From Streptomyces carminius (GTDB lineage Bacteria > Actinomycetota > Actinomycetes > Streptomycetales > Streptomycetaceae): DNA of 64,000 nucleotides. The position numbers and the translations under genes are program-made. Shown one piece after another: positions 16,692 through 24,392 of the stretch. Location: positions 124,001 through 188,000 of the forward strand of contig NZ_PGGW01000067.1 of NCBI RefSeq assembly GCF_002794255.1. The letters are read 5' to 3'. The notes beneath the pieces were generated by a model. It was given only the letters and a program-made list of their open reading frames with translations, was not told where the DNA came from and did not search any database. Position 1 is the stretch's first letter. Each line of letters starts with the position of its first letter.

Positions 16692-17471
16692 ATGACTCGT
16701 CCCCTCTCCCGCGCCGACGCCCTCGGCGGAGGGGCCCCGGCCCCCGCCGTCTCTTCCGTCACCGCTCCCGCCGCGGTCCCCGCCCCGGCCGCCGGTGCCT
16801 TCGCCCCCACCGGTCTCCAGGCGGTCCTGCTCGACATGGACGGCACCCTGGTGGACACCGAGGGCTTCTGGTGGGACACCGAGGTCGAGGTGTTCGCCGA
16901 GCTCGGGTACGAGCTGGCCGACGAGCACCGCGAGATCGTGGTGGGCGGGCCGATGAGCCGCAGTGGCGCCCATCTCATCCGGGCCACCGGTGCGGACATC
17001 TCCCTCGCGGAGCTGACGGTGCTGCTCAACGCCAGGTTCGTCGAGCGCGTCGAGCGAGGTGTGGCGCTGATGCCCGGGGCCCGGCGGCTGCTCACGGAGC
17101 TGGCCGCGCACGAGGTGCCCGCGGCGCTGGTCTCGGCGTCGCACCGCCGGGTGATCGACCGGATGCTGGTCTGGCTGGGGCCGGAGCACTTCGCGCTCAC
17201 CGTGGCGGGGGACGAGGTGGAGCGGACCAAGCCGCACCCGGATCCGTATCTGCTGGCCGCCGGCCGGCTCGGCGCGGACCCCGCCCGGTGCGTCGTGGTG
17301 GAGGACACCCCGACGGGGGTGGCGTCCGCGGAGGCGGCCGGCTGCCCTGTGGTGGCGGTGCCGTCGGTGACCCGGATCGAACCCGCCGGCGGGCGAACGG
17401 TCGTGCCGTCCCTGGAGGAGGTCGACCTGTCGGTGCTGCGCTCCCTGGTCCCGTCCGCCGGCCGGGTGTGA
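16692..17471 (+). CDS. HAD-superfamily phosphatase
   Basis: A 259-residue hydrolase of the beta-phosphoglucomutase/phosphatase branch of the HAD superfamily. Motif I is LLDMDGTLVDTE near residues 46-57, motif II is the Ser in VSASHRR, motif III is the Lys in ERTKPHPDPYLLA, and motif IV is VVVEDTPTGVASA. An alpha-helical cap sits between motifs I and II. The substrate is probably a small phosphorylated sugar or nucleotide but cannot be named. About 35 residues before motif I are Ala/Pro-rich and disordered. The ATG at 16692 has AGGAGG 7 bases upstream; the ATG at 16686 is too close to that site. Confidence 0.9.
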   Translation: MTRPLSRADALGGGAPAPAVSSVTAPAAVPAPAAGAFAPTGLQAVLLDMDGTLVDTEGFWWDTEVEVFAELGYELADEHREIVVGGPMSRSGAHLIRATGADISLAELTVLLNARFVERVERGVALMPGARRLLTELAAHEVPAALVSASHRRVIDRMLVWLGPEHFALTVAGDEVERTKPHPDPYLLAAGRLGADPARCVVVEDTPTGVASAEAAGCPVVAVPSVTRIEPAGGRTVVPSLEEVDLSVLRSLVPSAGRV

Positions 17472-17851
17472 GCGAGGTGCCGCACGGCGGGGAGACGGAA
17501 CTCTGAGGAGTGGAGTGCTCATTTTCTGTAGCGAATATGGCGGTTGAATTCAAGCCATCGGGCAGAGGATGGAGGGCGTGATATTTGTCACGCCCGCACG
17601 GCTCGACAGGCGGGGGTGGATCCGTCTTCGGTGGAGTCCCGCCCCTCCCCGGCGCTCCCAAGTGTCCCGGTTGGTGCGTGCTCGCGCCGATCGCTCCCGT
17701 CTCCGGTCGACGGCGGGCATGCCGCTGCCGTACGGATATGACAGCCGCACATGGGCGGCCCGGTCGGGCGGCGCGCGCCCCGGCCACTAATGTCTGTACC
17801 TCCCGGCCAGAGCGAACCGCAACAACCGGCCGGATGAGGAGACCGTCACCG
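17472..17851 (+). promoter_or_regulatory. AT-richer intergenic region with two inverted repeats
   Basis: This 380-base gap precedes the first binding-protein gene. Bases 17519-17590 are much richer in A+T than the surroundings. They contain a perfect palindrome TTGAATTCAA (17544-17553) and an inverted repeat GGGCGTGA-N6-TCACGCCC (17574-17595). TAATGT at 17789-17794 is a plausible -10 box for the binding-protein gene, and GAGGAGA precedes its ATG. The inverted repeats may be operators or the end of the HAD transcript. No coding gene was recognised here. Confidence 0.45.
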
Positions 17852-19447
17852 ATGAACCGCAAGATACTGGTGCTACCCGCCGTGGTGGGCCTGCTCGCAC
17901 CCGCGCTCGTTGCATGTGGTAACGACGGTGCCGGGGGCGGAGAGGGTGCGACGGTGGTCGTCGGCACCACCGACCGCATCGAGGCGACAGAGGACGCGCC
18001 CGCCCCGCTGGACCCCGCGGCCGCCTACGACGTCAGCACGTGGAACATCTTCCGCAACACCTTCCAGACCCTGCTGAGGCTGCCCCGTTCGGGTACCGAG
18101 CCGGAGGCGGAGGCCGCCAAGGAGTGTGAGTTCACCGACCGGAGGAGCGCGCAGTACCGCTGCACCCTGCGGGAGGGCCTGACCTTCTCCAACGGTCACA
18201 GCCTGACAGCCGAGGATGTCGTGTTCTCCGTCAACCGTGTCCTGGAACTCGAGGATCCCTCCGGTCCGTCGTCGCTGCTGAGCAACCTCGACCGGGTGGA
18301 GGCGCCCTCCGAGCACGAGGTGGTCTTCCACCTCAAGACACCCGACGCCACCTTCCCCCAGAAGCTCGCCACCCCGGCGGCGGCGATCGTGGACAGCGAG
18401 GTCTATCCGGCCGACGGAGCCCGCGAGGGGTACGAGATCACCGGTTCCGGCCCCTACACCGTGGAGTCCTTCGACCCCGGCAAGGGCACGGCGGTCCTGG
18501 TCCGCAACGAGAGGTACACCGGCGGCCTGGAGGTGAAGAACGGCAGGGTCGAACTGCGCTTCTTCGAGGACTCCGAGGCCATGGAGAAGGCGCTGCGCGA
18601 CGGCGACATCGACGTGATGAACCGGAGCATGTCGCCCGAGCAGATCGCGCGGCTGGACACCGAGAAGGACAGCGACATCGACATCGTCGAGATGTCCGGC
18701 CAGGAGATCCGCTACCTCGTCTTCAACACCGACGACCCGGTCGCCGGCCGCGAGGCCGTGCGCAAGGCCATCGCCCGTGTCGTGAACCGCGGCGAACTGG
18801 TGCGTGACGTGTACCAGCGGACCGCGGAGCCGCTGTACTCCATGGTGCCCATCGGGCTCACCGGTCACAGCAACTCCTTCTTCAACACCTACGGCGAACC
18901 GGACGTGAAGGCCGCGCGCGCCCTCCTGGAGGAGGCCGACATCTCCACTCCGGTCAGGGTGCGGTTCACCTACACCAATGATCACTACGGCGAGGTCACG
19001 GCCGAGGAGTTCAAGGTGCTGGTCAAGCAGCTCAACGCCTCGGGGCTGTTCGACGCGACCGCCGAGGGCGTGCCGTGGAAGACCTACCGCCCCGCGGCCG
19101 CGGAGCAGAAGTACCAGATCTACGGCATGGGCTGGTTCCCCGACTTCCCGGACCCGGACAACTTCATCGCCCCCTTCTTCGCCGAGGACAACTTCCTCGG
19201 CGCCACCTACAAGAACGAGGAACTCCTCAAGATCATCCCGCGGACCCGGACGGAGGCCGACCGCGAGGCCGCGATCGAGGACCTCATCCGCGCCCAGGAC
19301 ATCGTCGCCGAGGACGTCCCCGTGCTGCCGCTGTGGCAGGGCAAGCAGTACATTGCCGCCCGGGACGACGTCACCGGAGTCGAGTGGGCGCTCAACTCCT
19401 CCGCGGTGCTCCAGCTCTGGGAGCTGGGCCGGGCCACGGAGGGCTGA
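17852..19447 (+). CDS. family 5 substrate-binding lipoprotein (peptide-type ABC importer)
   Basis: A 531-residue extracellular solute-binding protein of family 5 (DppA/OppA-like), which captures short peptides or similar ligands for an ABC importer. It has a lipoprotein signal peptide with lipobox LVAC (Cys22), so it is anchored to the outer face of the membrane. Family features are LREGLTFSNGHSLTAEDVVFSVNR, FPQKLATPAAAIVDSE, TGSGPYTVESFDPG and the late DFPDPDNFIAPFFAEDN. A closely related second copy follows after 126 bases, but no permease or ATPase gene is nearby, so it must use a transporter encoded elsewhere or act as a sensor. The ATG at 17852 is chosen because the signal peptide starts there. 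Confidence 0.88.
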   Translation: MNRKILVLPAVVGLLAPALVACGNDGAGGGEGATVVVGTTDRIEATEDAPAPLDPAAAYDVSTWNIFRNTFQTLLRLPRSGTEPEAEAAKECEFTDRRSAQYRCTLREGLTFSNGHSLTAEDVVFSVNRVLELEDPSGPSSLLSNLDRVEAPSEHEVVFHLKTPDATFPQKLATPAAAIVDSEVYPADGAREGYEITGSGPYTVESFDPGKGTAVLVRNERYTGGLEVKNGRVELRFFEDSEAMEKALRDGDIDVMNRSMSPEQIARLDTEKDSDIDIVEMSGQEIRYLVFNTDDPVAGREAVRKAIARVVNRGELVRDVYQRTAEPLYSMVPIGLTGHSNSFFNTYGEPDVKAARALLEEADISTPVRVRFTYTNDHYGEVTAEEFKVLVKQLNASGLFDATAEGVPWKTYRPAAAEQKYQIYGMGWFPDFPDPDNFIAPFFAEDNFLGATYKNEELLKIIPRTRTEADREAAIEDLIRAQDIVAEDVPVLPLWQGKQYIAARDDVTGVEWALNSSAVLQLWELGRATEG

Positions 19448-19480
19448 CAGGGAACCGGCGGAGAACCGACTGGGCAAGAT

Positions 19481-19510
19481 CCCCGCACCCCCGGCTCCGG
19501 GGGTGCGGGG
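19481..19510 (+). terminator. hairpin between the two binding-protein genes
   Basis: A perfect 14-bp inverted repeat (19481-19494 with 19497-19510, arm CCCCGCACCCCCGG) lies between the tandem copies. It suggests that the second gene is expressed separately or at a reduced level. Confidence 0.85.
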
Positions 19511-19573
19511 CCGTACGACACGGGGGCGGCAAGGACAGGAAATCGGGCAAGAAGAGCGAATAAGGACAAAAAC

Positions 19574-21160
19574 GTGAGGAAAAGGGCCGCGAAGGCGCTT
19601 TTAGCCGGTATGGGGATGATCGCCGCGTTACTCGCCGGATGCGGGGAGGGGGACGCGGCGGACGCCGGCCGGGGAGAGCGGATCGTGATGGGCATGACCG
19701 ACGAGGTCCTGGCCACCGATCCCGCGTCCGGTTACGACCCCGGCTCCTGGCTGGTCTTCAACAACGTCTTCCAGTCCCTGCTCAGCTTCCCCAGGGGAGG
19801 CACGGAACCGCAGCCCGAAGCCGCCGAGGAGTGCGGGTTCACCGACGAGGCGAGCCGGGTCTTCCGCTGCACCCTCAAGGAGGGGCTGAAGTTCACCAGC
19901 GGCAACTCCCTCACCTCCGAGGACGTGAAGTTCTCCTTCGAGCGCACCCTGCGCATCGACGACCCCGACGGCCCGGCCGTCATGCTGACGAGCATCGACA
20001 CGATCGACACCCCGGACGAGCGGACGGTCGTCTTCCGCCTCGACCGGCCGGACGCCACGTTCCCGCAGAAGATCGCCTCCGGCGCCGGGTCGATCGTCGA
20101 CCACCGCGAGTACCCGCCCGACAGGCTCCGCACCGACGGCGAGGCGGTGGGCTCGGGCGTCTACGAGCTGGACTCCTACGGCGAGGACGAGGCCGTCTTC
20201 TCCGTCAATCCGGACTACACCGGGCCCGCCGAGGTCCGGAACTCCGGAATGACCATGAAACTCTTCCACGGCGACCAGGAAGCGCTGAAGAAGGCCGTGG
20301 AGAGCGGTGAGGTGGATCTCGCCTACCGCGGACTGGCCACGGCCGACATCGCCGACCTGGAGGCGTCCGCCGGGAGGGACCGCGGGACCGAGGTCGTCGA
20401 GGGCACCAGCGCCGAGGTGCACCACCTGGTCTTCAACACGGAGCACCCGGTCGCCGGCCGGCTCGGGGTCCGCCGGGCCGTCGCGTACCTGCTGGACCGC
20501 CCGGCACTGATCCGGGACATCCACCGGCGCACCGCCGAGCCGCTCTACTCGATCATCCCCGCCGGGATCACCGGCCACAACACGGCCTTCTTCGACCTCT
20601 ACGGCGACCGCCCGCAGCCCGGTAAGGCCGAGAGGGCCCTGCGGGAGGAGGGCATCACCGGCAAGGTCGAGCTGACCCTGTGGGCCACCCCCGTGCGCTA
20701 CGGGCCCGCCACCGTCGGCGAGTTCGAGGAGATCGCCCGGCAGCTCAACGCCAGCGGCCTGTTCGAGGCCACGGTCCGGAGCGTCGAGCTGGAGCAGTAC
20801 GAGAAGGACATCGACGCGGGGAAGTACGGCGTGTACGTCAAGGGCTGGGTGCCCGACTACCCGGACCCCGACAACTTCACCGCGCCCTTCTTCGGCGAGG
20901 ACAACGTGCTGCGCAACGGCTATGACGCCGGCCGGATCACCGGGGAACTGCTGCCGCGCACCGCGGCGATGAGCGACCGCGCCGAGACCGTCGGGGACTT
21001 CGGCGAGATTCAGGACATCGTCGCCCGGGACCTGCCGGTCCTGCCGCTGTGGCAGGGCAAGCAGTACGCCGTCGCGCACCAGGACGTCTCCGGTCTGGAA
21101 TGGACCCTGGACCCCTCCACGGTCTTCCGCTTCTGGGAGATCGGCAAGCGCGGGGACTGA
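19574..21160 (+). CDS. family 5 substrate-binding lipoprotein, paralogue with TTA codons
   Basis: A 528-residue paralogue of the preceding protein (shared FPQKIASGAGSIVDHREYP, HRRTAEPLYSIIPAGITGHN and DYPDPDNFTAPFFGEDN), again a lipoprotein with lipobox LLAGC (Cys23). It probably binds peptides outside the cell. The signal peptide has two TTA leucine codons, at 19601-19603 (codon 10) and 19628-19630 (codon 19). In Streptomyces TTA is read only by the bldA tRNA, so synthesis should depend on developmental stage. I saw no other in-frame TTA in the window. The start is a GTG at 19574; the 5' region and first codons are AT-richer than the neighbours, which may reflect transfer or selection for open mRNA. 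Confidence 0.88.
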   Translation: MRKRAAKALLAGMGMIAALLAGCGEGDAADAGRGERIVMGMTDEVLATDPASGYDPGSWLVFNNVFQSLLSFPRGGTEPQPEAAEECGFTDEASRVFRCTLKEGLKFTSGNSLTSEDVKFSFERTLRIDDPDGPAVMLTSIDTIDTPDERTVVFRLDRPDATFPQKIASGAGSIVDHREYPPDRLRTDGEAVGSGVYELDSYGEDEAVFSVNPDYTGPAEVRNSGMTMKLFHGDQEALKKAVESGEVDLAYRGLATADIADLEASAGRDRGTEVVEGTSAEVHHLVFNTEHPVAGRLGVRRAVAYLLDRPALIRDIHRRTAEPLYSIIPAGITGHNTAFFDLYGDRPQPGKAERALREEGITGKVELTLWATPVRYGPATVGEFEEIARQLNASGLFEATVRSVELEQYEKDIDAGKYGVYVKGWVPDYPDPDNFTAPFFGEDNVLRNGYDAGRITGELLPRTAAMSDRAETVGDFGEIQDIVARDLPVLPLWQGKQYAVAHQDVSGLEWTLDPSTVFRFWEIGKRGD

Positions 21161-21162
21161 GC

Positions 21163-21216
21163 CCCGGGCCGCGCCCGGTTCCGCGCCGCAGGGGGCGGGA
21201 CCGGGCGCGGCCCGGG
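21163..21216. terminator. bidirectional hairpin, binding protein / response regulator
   Basis: A perfect 17-bp stem (21163-21179 with 21200-21216) with a 20-base loop fills the gap between two convergent stop codons. Confidence 0.85.
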
Positions 21217-21219
21217 CCG

Positions 21220-21891
21220 CTACTGGGCGCCGGGGCGGACCAGCCCGCTCTCGTAGGCGTACACCGCGGCCTGCACCCGGTCGCGCAGGCCCAGCTTGGT
21301 CAGCACATGCCCGACATGGGTCTTCACCGTCGTCTCGCTGACGAACAGGTCCGCGGCGATCTCGGCGTTCGACAGCCCGCGCGCCACCAGCTTGAGCACC
21401 TCCACCTCGCGCTCGGTGAGCCGGTGGAGGGCGTCCGGTACCTGTTCCTCGCCCGAGGGCAGTTTCCCGGCGTACTTGTCCAGCAGCCGGCGCGTGACGC
21501 TGGGGGCGAGCATCGCCTCGCCCGATGCCACCACCCGGATCGCCTGCACCAGCTCGGCCGCCGGGGCGTCCTTGAGCAGGAAGCCGGACGCACCCGCGCG
21601 CAGCGCCTCCACCACGTACTCGTCCAGGTCGAACGTGGTCAGGACCAGCACCTTGGCGGGGCCGTCCTTGGCGGGGCCGGTGATCTGGCGGGTGGCCTCC
21701 ACCCCGTCCATACGCGGCATGCGGATGTCCATGAGCACCACATCCGGCTGGAGCGCCCGGGTCTGGTCCAGGGCCTGCACACCGTCCCCGGCTTCGCCCA
21801 CCACGACGATGTCGCCCTCGGCCTCCAGGATCATCCGGAAACCGGTGCGCAGCAGCGGCTGGTCGTCCACCAACAGGACGCGGATCGCCAC
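21220..21891 (-). CDS. NarL/LuxR-type response regulator, orphan
   Basis: A 223-residue two-component regulator. The receiver domain has the acidic pocket VDDQP, the phosphoacceptor Asp55 in LMDIRMPRMDG, a Thr in LTTFD and a Lys in LLKDAP. The C-terminal LuxR helix-turn-helix is LTEREVEVLKLVARGLSNAEIA followed by SETTVKTHVGHVLTKLGLRDR. No histidine kinase gene adjoins it in this window, so it may be an orphan or its kinase lies elsewhere. The GTG at 21891 is preceded by TAGGAG and begins the conserved IRVLLVDD; earlier in-frame starts add an unrelated extension. It is divergent from nothing close and convergent with the binding-protein pair. Confidence 0.92.
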   Translation of the reverse strand: MAIRVLLVDDQPLLRTGFRMILEAEGDIVVVGEAGDGVQALDQTRALQPDVVLMDIRMPRMDGVEATRQITGPAKDGPAKVLVLTTFDLDEYVVEALRAGASGFLLKDAPAAELVQAIRVVASGEAMLAPSVTRRLLDKYAGKLPSGEEQVPDALHRLTEREVEVLKLVARGLSNAEIAADLFVSETTVKTHVGHVLTKLGLRDRVQAAVYAYESGLVRPGAQ

Positions 21892-21940
21892 GAGAACTCC
21901 TAAACGGGGGGTGGGAGGCATGGGACGGACCCATTCTTGC

Positions 21941-22894
21941 CTAGTGCCGCGGCGGCCCGTTCTCCGGCGGCTCCGCCCGGACCGTCAGCGGATACGGCGG
22001 GGGAGTGCCGCCGAACTCCGGGCACAGCGCCTGGTGGGCGCACCAGCCGCACAGCGGGCCCGGCCGGGGCCGCCAGTCACCGGTCTCGGTCGCCCGCCGG
22101 ATCGCGTCCCACAGGGCCAGCAGCTTGCGCTCCACCCCCCGCAGATCGCCCTCGTCCGGGTCGTAGCTCAGCACGTCGCCGCTGCCCAGGTAGACCAGCT
22201 GCAGCCGGCGCGGGACCGTGCCGCGCAGCCGCCACAGCACCAGGGCGTAGAACTTCATCTGGAACAGCGCGTCCGCCGCGTACTGGGGCCGGGGCGCCTT
22301 GCCCGTCTTGTAGTCGACGACGCGCACCTCGCCGGTCGGCGCCACGTCCACCCGGTCGATGATCCCGCGCAGCCGCAGCCCCGACTCCAGCCGGGCCTCC
22401 ACGAAGAGCTCCCGTTCGGCGGGCTCCAGCCGCGTCGGGTCCTCCAGCGAGAACCACCGCTCCACCAGCTCCTCCGCCGTCGCCAGCCAGCGTGCCAGCT
22501 CGGCGCCGTCCGCCGCGTCCCCGGCCGTCTCGCCGGTGAACAGCTCCGCCAGCTCCGGCCGCCGTTCCAGCAGCCGCTCCCACTCCCCGACCACCAGCGA
22601 CCTCGCCCGCCGTACGCTGCGCTCGCCCGCCGGTGAGTCGAAGAGCCGCTCCAGCACCGCGTGCACCACCGTTCCCCGGGTGGCCGCGGGCGTCGGCTTC
22701 TCGGGCAGTTTGTCGATCACCCGGAAGCGGTACAGAAGCGGGCACTGCATGAAGTCGGCGGCCCGCGACGGCGACAGCGAGTCGGGCGGCGCCGTCCGGG
22801 AGCGGACCGGCGGAGGAACAGGCGGCGGAGCGGACGGGGAGGCGGCCGGGACGGCCGGGACGGACGCCTTGCCGGAAGCCTGATGGGAGACCAT
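21941..22894 (-). CDS. RecB-family Fe-S nuclease (PD-(D/E)XK)
   Basis: A 317-residue exonuclease-like protein of the RecB/AddB C-terminal nuclease family. The core shows GTVVHAVLERLF, RGIIDRVDV and VVDYKTGKAP, giving the metal-binding Asp and the Asp...Lys of the PD-(D/E)XK site. One Cys in DFMQCPLLYRF and three in CGWCAHQALC form the usual 4Fe-4S binding set, as in Cas4 and AddB. It is a stand-alone nuclease without a helicase domain, probably acting in DNA repair. The first 45 residues are Pro/Ser-rich. The ATG at 22894 is the best start. It is divergent from the M50 protease gene. Confidence 0.9.
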   Translation of the reverse strand: MVSHQASGKASVPAVPAASPSAPPPVPPPVRSRTAPPDSLSPSRAADFMQCPLLYRFRVIDKLPEKPTPAATRGTVVHAVLERLFDSPAGERSVRRARSLVVGEWERLLERRPELAELFTGETAGDAADGAELARWLATAEELVERWFSLEDPTRLEPAERELFVEARLESGLRLRGIIDRVDVAPTGEVRVVDYKTGKAPRPQYAADALFQMKFYALVLWRLRGTVPRRLQLVYLGSGDVLSYDPDEGDLRGVERKLLALWDAIRRATETGDWRPRPGPLCGWCAHQALCPEFGGTPPPYPLTVRAEPPENGPPRH

Positions 22895-22951
22895 GGGGAA
22901 GACCCTACGACCCGGGAACGACACGCCGCCGCTTACCATCGACGACGTACC

Positions 22952-23010
22952 CCTTCGCACCCCGCACCGCATGACCGCGGGGACACCTGCGGGTGCGAGG
23001 GCATTTTCTA
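22952..23010 (+). promoter_or_regulatory. leader hairpin with T-tract before the M50 gene
   Basis: An 11-bp stem with one G-U pair (22952-22962 with 22991-23001) is followed by CATTTTCT. It lies between a possible -10 box TACCAT (22934-22939) and the M50 start, so it would sit in the 5' leader. It could attenuate transcription of the protease gene. Confidence 0.4.
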
Positions 23011-23022
23011 CGAGGGGAACCC

Positions 23023-24255
23023 GTGGCGGACACGGACAACGGCGGTCGGCCGCAGCCGGGCTCCGGCGAACCGGCGAAGAGCGGACCGAGCCGTCCGCGG
23101 GAGAGCGGCGGCGGCATCCTGATGGGCCGCCCCTTCGGCGTACCCGTCTACGTGGCGCCGAGCTGGTTCGTGGTGGCCGCCCTGATCACCTGGGTCTTCG
23201 GCGGCCAGCTCGACCGCGTGCTGCCGGAGCTCGGTGGTGTCCGCTACCTGGTCTCGCTCTTCTTCGCGGTCGCCTTCTACGCCTCCGTGCTCGTCCACGA
23301 GCTGGCGCACACCGTCGCGGCACTGCGCTTCAGGCTCCCCGTGCGCCGTATCCAGCTCCAGTTCTTCGGCGGTGTCTCGGAGATCGAGAAGGAGAGCGAG
23401 ACGCCGGGCCGGGAGTTCGTCCTGGCCTTCGTCGGCCCACTGCTCTCCCTCGTCCTGGCGGGCCTGTTCTACCTGGGGCTGTACGCCGTCGAGCCCGGTA
23501 CGGTGCCCGCGGTACTGCTCGCCGGGCTGATGATCTCCAACCTCATCGTCGCGGTGTTCAACCTGCTGCCGGGGCTTCCGCTGGACGGCGGCCGGATGCT
23601 GCGCGCGGTGATCTGGAAGATCAGCGGCAGGCCCATGACCGGCACCGTCGCCGCGGCCTGGACCGGCCGCGCACTGGCCGTCGCCGTCCTGATCGGGATG
23701 CCGCTGCTCAGTTACGCCGGGGGCTTCACCGACGAGCAGCGGGACTTCGGCGGAATGGACTCGATCACCGACGCCCTGCTCGCCGCGATCCTCGCCGCGA
23801 TCATCTGGACCGGCGCCGGGAACAGCCTGCGGATGGCCCGGCTGCGCGAGCGGCTGCCCGAGCTGAGCGCCCGGGCCCTCACCCGCCGTGCCGTGCCCGT
23901 CACCGCCGACACCCCGCTGTCCGAGGGGCTGCGCCGGGCCAACGAGTCCGGGGCCCGTGCCCTGGTGGTGGTGGACGGCCAGGGCGATCCGCTCGCCATC
24001 GTCCGTGAGTCGGCCATCGCCGGGGTGCCCGGGCACCGCCGCCCCTGGGTCGCCGTGAGCGCGCTCGCCCAGGACCTCACCGAGGGCATGCGGGTGTCGG
24101 CCGAGCTGGCCGGCGAGGAACTGCTGGAGCAACTGCGGACCACCCCCGCCACGGAGTACCTGGTGGTGGAGGAGAGCGGTGAGATCTACGGGGTGCTCTC
24201 CGCCGCCGACGTCGAACGGGCCTTCGTGGCCGCCATGGCCAAACCGGCCGGCTGA
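23023..24255 (+). CDS. site-2 type M50 metalloprotease with CBS domains
   Basis: A 410-residue integral membrane protease of the S2P/SpoIVFB-like M50 family. The zinc site HELAH is in YASVLVHELAHTVAALRF, and the second motif is NLLPGLPLDGGRML. Six or so hydrophobic segments precede a pair of CBS domains at about residues 285-400 (VTADTPLSEGLRRANESGARALVVVDGQG and EYLVVEESGEIYGVLSAADVERAF), which usually bind adenine nucleotides and tune activity. Such proteases cleave membrane-bound anti-sigma factors or regulators; the target is unknown. The GTG at 23023 follows GAGGGGAA. It is divergent from the RecB-like gene and followed by a GC-only repeat. Confidence 0.9.
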   Translation: MADTDNGGRPQPGSGEPAKSGPSRPRESGGGILMGRPFGVPVYVAPSWFVVAALITWVFGGQLDRVLPELGGVRYLVSLFFAVAFYASVLVHELAHTVAALRFRLPVRRIQLQFFGGVSEIEKESETPGREFVLAFVGPLLSLVLAGLFYLGLYAVEPGTVPAVLLAGLMISNLIVAVFNLLPGLPLDGGRMLRAVIWKISGRPMTGTVAAAWTGRALAVAVLIGMPLLSYAGGFTDEQRDFGGMDSITDALLAAILAAIIWTGAGNSLRMARLRERLPELSARALTRRAVPVTADTPLSEGLRRANESGARALVVVDGQGDPLAIVRESAIAGVPGHRRPWVAVSALAQDLTEGMRVSAELAGEELLEQLRTTPATEYLVVEESGEIYGVLSAADVERAFVAAMAKPAG

Positions 24256-24302
24256 GCCCGCCGCGGCGGGCCCGGGCCGCGGGCCCGGGCCGCGGGCCCG
24301 GG
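24256..24302 (+). repeat. GC-only palindrome and 13-bp tandem repeat
   Basis: Directly after the M50 stop codon comes a perfect 16-bp palindrome (24256-24271). A 13-bp unit GCCCGGGCCGCGG follows, repeated two and a half times (24270-24302). Every base is G or C. It can fold into several hairpins and probably ends the M50 transcript. Confidence 0.75.
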
Positions 24303-24379
24303 TCCCGGATCCGGGCCGGAGCGAACCGGACGGCCGGGGCGGACAGCACCTCGATTACGGCCCGGAGGGCGGACTCGAC

Positions 24380-24385
24380 TACGCT
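24380..24385 (+). promoter_or_regulatory. -10 element for leaderless trmI mRNA
   Basis: TACGCT ends 7 bases before the ATG at 24393, and there is no Shine-Dalgarno sequence. A leaderless transcript is likely. Confidence 0.5.
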
Positions 24386-24392
24386 GGCGTCC

